A DNA stretch of 15,280 nt from Mariprofundus sp. (GCA_021772845.1 JAJFLF010000148.1:1-15280), one strand, 5' to 3'; positions 7,408-14,293 are shown, counted from the stretch's first letter. Numbers and translations are program-made. The notes: generated from the sequence alone by a model not told the origin.

Positions 7408-7668
7408 ATCATTAACCTCTTTTGCATTGAACCTTGGAAGCAATCACCGAATCATACAATAACTACAAACGCATTAGCTACCACCCACAAACTGTTCACA
7501 TCAGCTATCTGTAGAGAAACAGACCAATCCACTTACAGGTTCAGCCTCTCCATATCACGTGAAATACGCATTAAGTTGCCTTCCAATTCCTGCCAAGCTT
7601 TTAATAAACGACGTCATATGTAGGTTTCGAAATCGTTCAACACCCTTATTCACCCTAAAGAGAGACTT
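7408..7668. other. Divergent intergenic region between the envelope operon and the 94-aa gene
   Basis: About 260 bases with no convincing gene; an open frame on the plus strand (7357-7623) has no ribosome site and no recognisable protein character. The region should carry promoters for both directions. On the minus strand a possible -10 hexamer TATGAT lies at 7456-7451, but I see no good -35 at the right distance. A plus-strand promoter candidate is listed separately. Confidence 0.5.
7576..7605 (+). promoter_or_regulatory. Candidate sigma-70 promoter for the 94-aa gene
   Basis: TTGCCT (7576-7581) and TTTAAT (7600-7605) are spaced 18 bases apart, about 65 bases before the ATG at 7669. Match to consensus is moderate, and the AT-rich context could produce it by chance. 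Confidence 0.3.
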
Positions 7669-7953
7669 ATGAGCACACCTGACGACCTAACGATTGATTA
7701 TGAAGAAAACGGCATTCTGACCACCAAACAGCTGGATAAAGTCATCCTCAGCAAAGGTGCATGGACAACGATCATCTTCCGCTACCACAGCTGGGTTGCT
7801 GCCAGCGAATCCTATAGCGAAGACAAATTTACCATTCGCCGCTTTCAGAAGCGCAATGGTGAATATACCCCGCGCTCCAAGTTCAACATCACCAACGCCA
7901 AACAGGCCAAAATGATTATTGAAACATTGAAGACCTGGACTGACGAAAAGTAA
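7669..7953 (+). CDS. Small conserved-looking protein of unknown function (94 aa)
   Basis: 94 aa, soluble, no signal peptide or span. AGAGAG lies a few bases before the ATG, a usable ribosome site. The sequence alternates predicted strands (Q-L-D-K-V-I-L-S-K-G-A-W-T-T-I-I-F-R-Y) with a basic mid-section (F-T-I-R-R-F-Q-K-R-N-G-E-Y) and ends in a helix (A-K-M-I-I-E-T-L-K-T-W). I have the impression of similar small proteins in other proteobacteria but cannot name a family. The basic strand-turn section might bind nucleic acid or an anionic ligand, which is only a guess. The gene stands alone, and its 3' part is repeated downstream as two decayed copies, so the locus once held tandem paralogues. 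Confidence 0.75.
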   Translation: MSTPDDLTIDYEENGILTTKQLDKVILSKGAWTTIIFRYHSWVAASESYSEDKFTIRRFQKRNGEYTPRSKFNITNAKQAKMIIETLKTWTDEK

Positions 7954-8095
7954 ATCCCTAGAGGAAGACACTACACCATCCGTCGCTTTCAGAAGCGCAA
8001 TGGTGAATATACCCCGCGCTCGACTACAACATCACCAAGACCAAACAGGCGTAGTGATTATTGCAACGCTGCAAGAGTGGACTGACGAAAAATAA
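7819..8095 (+). repeat. Partial tandem duplication of the 94-aa gene
   Basis: The 3' 135 bases of the 94-aa gene (7819-7953) are repeated at 7964-8095, separated by ten bases. The copies share an exact 38-base block, 7840-7877 and 7984-8021, and both end in a near-identical stretch encoding W-T-D-E-K plus stop. Confidence 0.9.
7964..8095 (+). pseudogene. Degraded second copy of the 94-aa gene (3' part)
   Basis: Aligned to the intact gene, this copy has three single-base deletions: one near its start, one just after the exact 38-base block, and one at the GCGTAG site, where the intact gene has GCCAAAA. With frames corrected it would read like H-Y-T-I-R-R-F-Q-K-R-N-G-E-Y and end in W-T-D-E-K. 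Several substitutions look like protein-level divergence (for example L-Q-E-W for L-K-T-W), so it was probably a functional paralogue before it decayed. The 5' two-thirds are missing and there is no start codon. Confidence 0.8.
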
Positions 8096-8099
8096 CAAC

Positions 8100-8145
8100 A
8101 TCCGCTACACCAAGCAGGCGTAGCGATTTATTGAGATATTGATAA
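8100..8145 (+). pseudogene. Third, strongly eroded remnant of the 94-aa gene
   Basis: The stretch around 8110-8128 repeats positions 8041-8059 of the second copy with two mismatches, including the GCGTAG that the intact gene lacks. The following bases still resemble the helix-coding region (I-E-I-L) but end without the W-T-D-E-K tail. The shared GCGTAG implies that it arose from the second copy or from their common ancestor. Confidence 0.5.
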
Positions 8146-8178
8146 CAGACCGGGGAAAAGATCAACTCTTACGTTTGT

Positions 8179-9144
8179 TTATTCCGGTTTGTTGTTCGGG
8201 GTAGTGAACTCAAGAAAGATATCTTTGGTATCCGGAGAAATACGGCTCACATCACCTTCTAACGAGCGGCGAATATCGTCCAGTTTCTGCATAAAACGAA
8301 TCGCATGTGTGACTTCTTCTTCAGTCATATCTGCAAAAATGGCCTCTTCACGCAACTCTATCTCTGCCATCAACAGCGTTGCTTCAGGAGACAATACGAT
8401 ACTGTTGACCCGGGCAACATGCTGCACCTGTGCATCTGCCTGCCATACCTTCAGGGCTATTTCATCCACTTCGCTATTGGAGTGATTTAACAGATACTTG
8501 CGATTCATGGCGGCAAGAAAGAAAGCCAGAGCACCCATCATCAGGCCAATGCAGATCGCTGCAATACCGTCAAAAATAGCTGAGCCGGTCCAGGCTGCCA
8601 GCCCCATACCAGTAGCAGCCACCACCAGGCCCAACATTGCCACAGAATCTTCAATCAATACGGCTAGCGTAGTCGGATCTCGAGTCAAAACCAGATATCT
8701 TCTGAAGCTTTTACCTGCCTCACGCGCTTGCCGCTTAAATTCTGACAGCGCCACAAGAAACGAATAACCTTCTACAATAAAGGCAAAACCCAGTATCAGG
8801 AATGGAATCCAGGAAAAATCAGGTACATGTCCATGTTTGAGCTGTTCAACGGAATGCATCACCGTGTACACACAGCCGAGAAAGAAGATCGTTACTGCTG
8901 AAATCAAGTTCCAGAAATACTGTTCCTGCCCATAGCCGAAATGATGGTCGGTATCGGCTTGGCGCAATGAACGGCGCAGACCAAGGTACAACAGCGCCTG
9001 ATTAGCAGTATCAGCCAGCGAGTGAATCGCTTCTGCCAGCAGAGCACTGGAACCTGAAACAGCAAAACCAAAAAACTTTGCAGTCGTCACCAGGCTATTG
9101 GCAGCAATCGCCGTTAATACTGTCTTTGTTGATCCATGTGACAT
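8179..9144 (-). CDS. Cation diffusion facilitator (CDF) family transporter, ZnT9-like
   Basis: 321 aa inner-membrane protein with about six hydrophobic spans and a C-terminal cytoplasmic domain. CDF hallmarks: L-L-A-E-A-I-H-S-L-A-D-T-A-N-Q in span 2, with the metal-site pair H41/D45; D-H-H-F-G-Y-G-Q-E-Q-Y-F-W (66-78); and V-L-I-E-D-S-V-A-M-L-G in span 5. In classical zinc transporters the span-5 pair is H-x-x-x-D. Here E-D-S-V-A, as in the ZnT9-like branch, changes the site, so the metal (Zn, Fe, Mn or Co) and the transport activity cannot be read off. The family exports divalent cations in exchange for protons. The start is well set: CAGGAGG (9160-9154) lies nine bases before the ATG. It is divergent from gloB with only 34 bases between starts. 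Confidence 0.9.
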   Translation of the reverse strand: MSHGSTKTVLTAIAANSLVTTAKFFGFAVSGSSALLAEAIHSLADTANQALLYLGLRRSLRQADTDHHFGYGQEQYFWNLISAVTIFFLGCVYTVMHSVEQLKHGHVPDFSWIPFLILGFAFIVEGYSFLVALSEFKRQAREAGKSFRRYLVLTRDPTTLAVLIEDSVAMLGLVVAATGMGLAAWTGSAIFDGIAAICIGLMMGALAFFLAAMNRKYLLNHSNSEVDEIALKVWQADAQVQHVARVNSIVLSPEATLLMAEIELREEAIFADMTEEEVTHAIRFMQKLDDIRRSLEGDVSRISPDTKDIFLEFTTPNNKPE

Positions 9145-9147
9145 GGA
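9133..9147. promoter_or_regulatory. 15-bp inverted repeat over the start codon of the CDF gene
   Basis: TCCATGT-G-ACATGGA has perfect seven-base arms around one base and covers the CDF start codon in the 34-base gap shared with gloB. It could be an operator for either gene. A chance palindrome is equally possible. Confidence 0.3.
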
Positions 9148-9178
9148 ATGAAACCTCCTGTTGCGTTAAACTGGCCGC

Positions 9179-9970
9179 ATGTGGTCATACCAACACCAGT
9201 ATTTCAGTGTTCATCAGCTGCCTGTATTAAAGGGCAACTATATCTACCTGATCGAAGCACATGCATCTGATGCACTGATCGTGATTGATCCGGCAGAAGC
9301 TGTTGCTGTTCGGCAAGCCTGTAAAGTACTGGGCAAGAAACTGACGCATATCTTTAATACCCACCACCACTGGGATCACACCGATGGCAACCTTCAGCTC
9401 AAACAGACCTACGACTGCCTGGTCATCGGGGCAAACAGTGATGCAGAGCGAATTCCCGGCATTGATACCAAAGCATCCGAGTCAGACAACCCTGAAATTG
9501 CAGGCCTGAACATTCAAGTTATTGAGGTTCCCGGCAATACCAGCGGGCATATTGCCTTTGTCATTGATGATGCTCTGTTTTGTGGAGACACCCTGTTTGG
9601 TGCCGGTTGCGGCAGACTATTTGAAGGTACGCATGCTCAAATGTGGAACAGTTTAAGTAAACTTGCAGCACTGGATGATGAGACAAAAGTCTATTGTGCG
9701 CATGAATATACCATGGCTAATCTTGAGTTCACGCACACTGTTGATGCTGATAATCCTGCTCTGATTCAACGCATGCAAAACGATGGAGTGCTGCGCCAAC
9801 AAAACAGGCCGACCATCCCCTCAACCATTGCTATTGAGATTGCCACCAACCCCTTTCTCAGACCTCAGGATGTTGATTTCCGTTCACGTTATAGCGAAAC
9901 ACATCAGTTATCTCAATGCGATGCGCTTGCTGTATTCAGAGATATCAGATTAAGAAAAGATCAATATTAA
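9179..9970 (+). CDS. gloB: Hydroxyacylglutathione hydrolase (glyoxalase II)
   Basis: 263 aa cytosolic metallo-beta-lactamase-fold enzyme that hydrolyses S-lactoylglutathione to D-lactate and glutathione, the second step of methylglyoxal detoxification. The metal site is complete: T-H-H-H-W-D-H-T-D-G (61-70, ligands H62, H64, D66, H67), H124 in S-G-H-I, D137 in F-C-G-D-T-L-F and H175 in C-A-H-E-Y-T. The family-specific G-C-G-R-L-F-E-G-T (143-151) and the C-terminal F-R-D-I-R-L-R-K-D (substrate-binding R/K cluster) separate it from other family members. Length is normal (~250-260). No good ribosome site precedes the ATG, and its promoter must overlap the CDF gene or the 34-base gap. No glyoxalase I gene is in the window. 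Confidence 0.93.
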   Translation: MWSYQHQYFSVHQLPVLKGNYIYLIEAHASDALIVIDPAEAVAVRQACKVLGKKLTHIFNTHHHWDHTDGNLQLKQTYDCLVIGANSDAERIPGIDTKASESDNPEIAGLNIQVIEVPGNTSGHIAFVIDDALFCGDTLFGAGCGRLFEGTHAQMWNSLSKLAALDDETKVYCAHEYTMANLEFTHTVDADNPALIQRMQNDGVLRQQNRPTIPSTIAIEIATNPFLRPQDVDFRSRYSETHQLSQCDALAVFRDIRLRKDQY

Positions 9971-9998
9971 TCAGATAGCAGATCGATACTGAGTAAAG

Positions 9999-10427
9999 TT
10001 ACTTCCCGCCGCGAAGAATCAATGCGTGTTTGGAAATAATGGAATCCATCTCTTGCACCTGGGATTGACTACCTTCGTCAAATTGTATGCCTATTCCATT
10101 TTCAATCTTACGCACCACACTACCGGTCAAATTGATCGGATTTGGCGCAGAAATGAATGTTAGAAACAGGTTCACAGATTCACCAAGTTCAAAATCAGCC
10201 GGTGTTTCAATAAAAACACCCGTACTACTAACATCTCTGGCATGACCATAATGACTACCCTTGTTCGACTCAAAGTTAAGCAATTCGGTGTATGATTCAC
10301 GTGGAGCCTGCCGCACATCCGGCGTCCATGAAGCCAGCAGATCGAGTAGCTGCCGCTTCTTTTTATCCGGCAATTGCTGCGCAATGCCAGCAAGCTTCTC
10401 AATGATTTCTTCAGATACTGGCTTCAT
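9999..10427 (-). CDS. PilZ-domain protein, probable c-di-GMP receptor
   Basis: 142 aa from the ATG at 10427 (a GTG at 10436 is in frame; neither has a clear ribosome site). The N-terminal ~38 residues are helical and charged (I-E-K-L-A-G-I-A-Q-Q-L-P-D-K-K-K-R). The PilZ beta barrel begins with R-Q-A-P-R (R39-x-x-x-R43), followed 22 residues later by D-V-S-S-T-G (D65-x-S67-x-x-G70), the two motifs that bind cyclic di-GMP. The rest fits the barrel: F-E-L-G-E-S-V-N-L-F-L-T-F, then G-S-V-V-R and G-I-G-I-Q-F. With both motifs intact, binding is expected; the output target is unknown. It converges with gloB over a 28-base gap. Confidence 0.88.
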   Translation of the reverse strand: MKPVSEEIIEKLAGIAQQLPDKKKRQLLDLLASWTPDVRQAPRESYTELLNFESNKGSHYGHARDVSSTGVFIETPADFELGESVNLFLTFISAPNPINLTGSVVRKIENGIGIQFDEGSQSQVQEMDSIISKHALILRGGK

Positions 10428-10529
10428 AGCGGGCACTGTAGCAGAAACTTAAGCCTATATGGAAGCTCTACCCCACCTTAAGCATCACACTCTGCTTTAG
10501 AATTGTTACCCAGCAGCTTGAACAGAACC

Positions 10530-11102
10530 CTATTTCTCTATTCTGGTGATTTTAGAGCCTTCAAAGGTGAGGTTATACATCAAACCTTTATTCGAAAAAA
10601 TGAAACCGATAATAGGATCCTGGATGGTATTGGTATCAATATCAGCTGCTGCACCAATGGTAATAATTGCCACACTGCCATCCACTCCAGCCTTCCACCC
10701 CTTATTGGATTTAAAACCTTTCAATGCATCCTTGTCCATAAACATAATAATCTGCGACTTTACCTGGGCGCCCAATTGGAAACCGATAGATGCAGCTGCG
10801 GTATTGTAATAACCGGTAGTTTTACCCTTTCGAAGCATCGCCCCTTCACCATATTCACCACCGATACCTATACCTGCCTTAAACACCTCAGGAAAAACCA
10901 GTATGGCCTCCGCTTTATTGGCCAATGTTTTACCGTATTTCACCTTGGCATAAAAAGTCGTCAATGTGGATTTTACTTTCGCATCGATTTCCACTGCAGA
11001 TGCAGCGTTGGCGACAGGCATTGCCGTAAAACTAAATACCAGTAGCAGGGCAAACATCGATAGCGCTGTAAACCGGATCGTAGAGAGCACTGTAATTTGC
11101 AT
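10530..11102 (-). CDS. Exported SYLF-domain (YSC84-like) lipid-binding protein
   Basis: 190 aa. The start is fixed at the ATG at 11102 by AGGAGG five bases upstream; a longer open frame reaching 11186 is not translated by this criterion. Residues 1-35 are a signal peptide ending A-N-A|A-S, so the protein is periplasmic. The mature part is a SYLF/YSC84 domain: A-K-A-I-L-V-F-P-like N-A-E-A-I-L-V-F-P-E-V, G-I-G-I-G-G-E-Y-G-E-G, Y-Y-N-T-A-A-A-S-I-G-F-Q-L-G-A-Q, and the end G-L-M-Y-N-L-T-F-E-G-S-K-I. In eukaryotes the domain binds phosphoinositides; bacterial members are poorly defined and linked to the envelope. Length is normal for bacterial single-domain members. No terminator is obvious after it. 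Expression may respond to the paired palindrome upstream (11191-11221). Confidence 0.88.
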   Translation of the reverse strand: MQITVLSTIRFTALSMFALLLVFSFTAMPVANAASAVEIDAKVKSTLTTFYAKVKYGKTLANKAEAILVFPEVFKAGIGIGGEYGEGAMLRKGKTTGYYNTAAASIGFQLGAQVKSQIIMFMDKDALKGFKSNKGWKAGVDGSVAIITIGAAADIDTNTIQDPIIGFIFSNKGLMYNLTFEGSKITRIEK

Positions 11103-11190
11103 ATGAACCTCCTTTCTATTGCTCATGCAAAGATACGCCGGCCCGGCCCATTTGTCAGCCACGCAGCAACCTCTGCCGCCCTTCAAACAC

Positions 11191-11221
11191 AGATCATGAT
11201 CTTTTCAATCTTCTCATGATC
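11191..11221. promoter_or_regulatory. Paired palindromic motif, candidate operator between the SYLF and cyclase genes
   Basis: The perfect 12-base palindrome AGATCATGATCT (11191-11202) is followed by a second copy of its core, TCATGATC, at 11214-11221. The cores start exactly 20 bases apart (11194 and 11214), about two helical turns, which suits two dimers of one regulator on the same DNA face. It lies in the 207-base divergent region, 89 bases from each start. Confidence 0.45.
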
Positions 11222-11274
11222 CACTTATCTCTTAAGATTTCAGAGCAACACCTGCTCAATCGGCGGCTCAATCA

Positions 11275-11305
11275 TTGCGCATTTCATTCAAAACCAGAAT
11301 AATAC
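11275..11305 (+). promoter_or_regulatory. Possible promoter close to the cyclase start
   Basis: TTGCGC (11275-11280) and TAATAC (11300-11305) are 19 bases apart. A -10 element here would start the transcript within a few bases of the ATG at 11310, giving a leaderless or near-leaderless message, consistent with the absence of a ribosome site. The spacing is suboptimal. Confidence 0.25.
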
Positions 11306-11309
11306 TCAG

Positions 11310-12725
11310 ATGAACTTGAGCCCTTCTACGCATCATGAAAAAGTGACCATCCTGGTGGTCGATGACACACCTGAAAATATTGATGTACTCAGAGGTTTAC
11401 TGAAAGCCCATTACAAAGTGAAAGTAGCCATCAATGGCGAGCAGGCTTTAAAGCTCTGTTTTTCTGATTCCCCGCCATCGTTACTGTTATTGGATGTCAT
11501 GATGCCCGGCATGGATGGCTTCGAAGTATGCAGCAGACTCAAAGCAGACCCTCGAACGGAAGGTATTCCAGTTATTTTTGTTACTGCATTGAATGAAACC
11601 TATGATGAACTGCGTGGTTTTGAGGTGGGTGGTGTCGATTTCATCAACAAACCGGTAACACCGGCGCTCGTGCTATCGCGGGTACGAACACATTTACAGC
11701 TACGCGCTGCGTACACATTTATTCGCCAAACCTTTGGCCGTTATTTGTCCGAAGAGATTGTCGATAAGCTTATTGATTCGCCGCAGGGGCTGGAGCTGGG
11801 TGGTGAAAAACGCAATCTGAGCATTATGATGGCGGATTTGCGCGGTTTCACTTCGATTGGCGAACGCCTGCCTGCTGAAACAGTTGTCAAAATGATCAAT
11901 ATATTTCTAGGTAGTATGACCGATGTTATTCAACAGCATCAGGGCACCATTGATGAATTCATCGGCGATGCCATTTTGGCCATATTCGGTGCCCCTATTG
12001 AACGCCAGGATAATGCCTTGCGTGCAGTGCGCTGCGCCATTGATATGCAACTGGCGATGCAGGATGTGAACCAACAGTTTGAACAAGCCGGCTACCCTGC
12101 GGTTGAGATGGGTATTGGCATTAATACGGGGCCAGTCATTGTCGGTAATATCGGTTCGCAAAAACGCAGCAAATATGGTGTGGTTGGTCGTGTTGTAAAC
12201 ACCACCTCACGCATCGAATCGTACACTGTCGGTGGCCAAATCCTAATTGCAGAAAGCACCAAAACCGCCTGTGATGGCAAGCTTAAAATCAATGGTGAAA
12301 TGCAAGTAATGCCCAAAGGCATGGCGGAAGCGATGACTATTTATGATGTCACAGGCCTGCTTGATGACAGCTCCCAGGCCTTGCCTGATAAACCCGCGGG
12401 GCCTTTAACCAGACTCAATGACCCCCTCACCATCAATATCATGCCACTTGCAGGTAAACATGGCAGCGAGTCATTTTTTGGACTGATTACCAAACTCAGT
12501 CACAACAGCATTGAAATCGAATCAGAGTATATCTGCACACCGCTCTCCGATCTCAGAATCGTGCTATTGAATGCTGATCAAACTATTCTAACATCCAATC
12601 TGTATGTAAAAGTGCTGGCACAACCAGGCAGTGAGACATCCAGATATCAAGCCCGCATCACATCCTTACCTCCGGAGGCAGAGCTTATGTTCACAACAGT
12701 TCTCAAACAAAACCCATGCCTGTAA
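11310..12725 (+). CDS. Response regulator with class III nucleotide cyclase domain and extra C-terminal domain
   Basis: 471 aa. A receiver domain (11-125) has the acidic pair D18/D19, phospho-acceptor D62 (L-L-D-V-M-M-P-G), T92 and K114 (N-K-P). A linker with F-G-R-Y-L-S-E-E-I-V leads to a class III cyclase domain (~168-345): metal aspartates D176 (M-A-D-L-R-G-F-T) and D220 (F-I-G-D-A), and transition-state residues N297 and R301 in V-V-N-T-T-S-R. The base-selecting positions are unusual: E216 where adenylate cyclases usually have lysine, and G290 where they have D or T. Substrate is therefore uncertain, although the overlapping CpdA-type gene favours cAMP. Residues ~370-471 form a small beta-rich domain resembling degenerate PilZ (a guess from F-F-G-L-I-T-K-L-S and D-L-R-I-V-L-L). 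No ribosome site precedes the ATG. The 3' end overlaps cpdA by ten bases. Confidence 0.88.
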   Translation: MNLSPSTHHEKVTILVVDDTPENIDVLRGLLKAHYKVKVAINGEQALKLCFSDSPPSLLLLDVMMPGMDGFEVCSRLKADPRTEGIPVIFVTALNETYDELRGFEVGGVDFINKPVTPALVLSRVRTHLQLRAAYTFIRQTFGRYLSEEIVDKLIDSPQGLELGGEKRNLSIMMADLRGFTSIGERLPAETVVKMINIFLGSMTDVIQQHQGTIDEFIGDAILAIFGAPIERQDNALRAVRCAIDMQLAMQDVNQQFEQAGYPAVEMGIGINTGPVIVGNIGSQKRSKYGVVGRVVNTTSRIESYTVGGQILIAESTKTACDGKLKINGEMQVMPKGMAEAMTIYDVTGLLDDSSQALPDKPAGPLTRLNDPLTINIMPLAGKHGSESFFGLITKLSHNSIEIESEYICTPLSDLRIVLLNADQTILTSNLYVKVLAQPGSETSRYQARITSLPPEAELMFTTVLKQNPCL

Positions 12726-13516
12726 ATCATCTATTGCACCTCACCGATAGCCACCTGTTCAGCGACACATCTCGCCAACTCAAAGGGATTAACACACACG
12801 ATAGTTTTGCTGCTGTGGTCAAGCATGCTTTCGCTAGCATGCCCAATCCGGATGCCATCATTCTCGGTGGTGATATGGCACAAGATGAAGCCCCCGAAAC
12901 GTATCAACTGTTAGCTGATATGCTACGTGATTGGTCGGCACCCTGGATGGTATCACCCGGTAACCATGCCAATATCACAGCGCTTGAAACTACGCTTATT
13001 CCAGCACTGGAAAGTATTTCATGCTATAGCCGCTGTTTACAACTTGAAGATTGGCAACTCATTACACTTAACACGCATAACACAGGAGAAATTAGCGGGC
13101 TTCTGGTGGAAGCTGAATTACAGCGACTGGACAGACTACTCTCGGCTGAACCACACAAACATACATTGATTGCCTTGCATCATCATCCCGCCCCTATCGA
13201 AAGTGCATGGTTAGACCGCATTGCTCTGCACGAGAGCCAGGATCTATGGCAAATCATCCACCATCATCACAATGTGCGTGGATTATTATGCGGGCATATC
13301 CATCAGGCTCTGGACATTATGCATAAAGGCATCCGCATCCTTGGCACCCCCTCAACCTGCGTGCAATTCAAGCCGCTACAACACAATTTCGCACTGGATG
13401 ATAAATCACCGGGATATCGCACTTTAAAGCTGATGCCCGATGGCCGTATTCAGACCCTGGTGAAGCGCATTGATGGTTTTATTCCGGCAGATTTAAACAA
13501 TGATGAGCCGTATTAA
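12716..13516 (+). CDS. cpdA: CpdA-like cyclic-nucleotide phosphodiesterase (calcineurin-like fold)
   Basis: 266 aa cytosolic metallophosphoesterase. Motifs in order: L-T-D-S-H-L (D11, H13), G-G-D-M-A-Q-D (D53), P-G-N-H-A (N83, H84), A-L-H-H-H-P (H155-H157) and C-G-H-I-H (H194, H196), with F-x-x-x-x-x-Q-L-K-G-I-N-T near the N-terminus, as in 3',5'-cAMP phosphodiesterases of the CpdA type. The usual aspartate after G-N-H is alanine (A85) here. The metal ligands are intact, but the residue that normally assists the histidine is lost, so activity may be altered. Length is normal (E. coli CpdA ~275). The ATG lies ten bases before the cyclase stop, so the two are translationally coupled: one likely makes the nucleotide, the other degrades it. 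Confidence 0.85.
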   Translation: MPVNHLLHLTDSHLFSDTSRQLKGINTHDSFAAVVKHAFASMPNPDAIILGGDMAQDEAPETYQLLADMLRDWSAPWMVSPGNHANITALETTLIPALESISCYSRCLQLEDWQLITLNTHNTGEISGLLVEAELQRLDRLLSAEPHKHTLIALHHHPAPIESAWLDRIALHESQDLWQIIHHHHNVRGLLCGHIHQALDIMHKGIRILGTPSTCVQFKPLQHNFALDDKSPGYRTLKLMPDGRIQTLVKRIDGFIPADLNNDEPY

Positions 13517-13570
13517 GCGTTAAGAGAGACCCGACTGCCGTAAGCGCAGCTAAAGTTGCACAATGGCTTT

Positions 13571-14293
13571 TTATAATGCCCACATCACAAAACCCACGCA
13601 TAACATGGCCGCCGGCCCATTCCACTGACCGGGTACAAGCGCTCGAGCCACAGAGGCGGCCGTGCTTGCAATCAGGGTAGCGATGAACAACAACTGCCAA
13701 TCAGTACCGTGATACACATGCAGGCTCCAGCATAACAGGGTGGTACAGGCAATCATCAGCACCAAGTGACCTGCCAGCGTTTGTTCGGGGTGAGCTGGAA
13801 ATTTCAAAATCAAAAAACCATAGCGCCTGCTTAAACGGTCAGCCCAGTAGGCTGCCGGGAATGCCACACACAAGCTCAATGCCAAACCGAAACCAAACTC
13901 AGGAATAGCCTGGAACCATGCCCCAGCGATAAATATAGCAATCAACAGGTGCAGTTGCGGCAACAGTGTGATGCGAGGATGCATATCCTCTTTCGCGACC
14001 GGCATTTGTGCATCCCAGGCTATGCGCAGATGCTGCCAAAAGGGCGACTTCAGCAATGATGCCAGTACCGTGAGCGCAAGCAGCGCCAACAAACCCACAC
14101 CAAGCCAACGTAGATCGACATAAACAGGCCACATCAGCACCCAGATCGCCAGGAACGGCGGAATAGATTGTTGAATCACGGCTGCAGGAGCACCACGACG
14201 TAAAAGCATGACTGAGAACCAGGCCATCTGCACAATCCCAACCACAACAATTCCACTTAAAACAACATCAGACATGACAATATTTGTTAGCAT
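13571..14293 (-). CDS. Multi-pass membrane protein, possibly related to CTP-dependent lipid kinases
   Basis: 240 aa from the ATG at 14293; an in-frame ATG at 14275 would give 234 aa, and neither has a good ribosome site. About seven or eight hydrophobic segments cover most of the length. A conserved-looking central section, A-A-Y-W-A-D-R-L-S-R-R-Y-G, is followed by P-E-Q-T-L-A-G-H-L. Its pattern (Asp, then Gly, then K/Q-T-L-x-G) recalls the phytol/dolichol kinase and phosphatidate cytidylyltransferase superfamily, though the usual lysine before T-L is glutamine. I put this forward as a distant resemblance only. The gene converges with cpdA and is divergent from rpiA, so it appears to stand alone. 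Confidence 0.7.
   Translation of the reverse strand: MLTNIVMSDVVLSGIVVVGIVQMAWFSVMLLRRGAPAAVIQQSIPPFLAIWVLMWPVYVDLRWLGVGLLALLALTVLASLLKSPFWQHLRIAWDAQMPVAKEDMHPRITLLPQLHLLIAIFIAGAWFQAIPEFGFGLALSLCVAFPAAYWADRLSRRYGFLILKFPAHPEQTLAGHLVLMIACTTLLCWSLHVYHGTDWQLLFIATLIASTAASVARALVPGQWNGPAAMLCVGFVMWAL

Noticed and set aside
7357..7623. Plus-strand 88-codon frame in the divergent intergenic region
   Set aside because: No ribosome site, no recognisable protein character, and it overlaps the start of the lipoprotein gene.
11103..11186. Longer N-terminus for the SYLF protein
   Set aside because: It would bury a strong AGGAGG and an N-terminal signal peptide inside the protein.
13517..13570. Terminator between the convergent cpdA and membrane-protein genes
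   Set aside because: Only a four-base stem (CTGC/GCAG) is visible and no proper T-run follows it.
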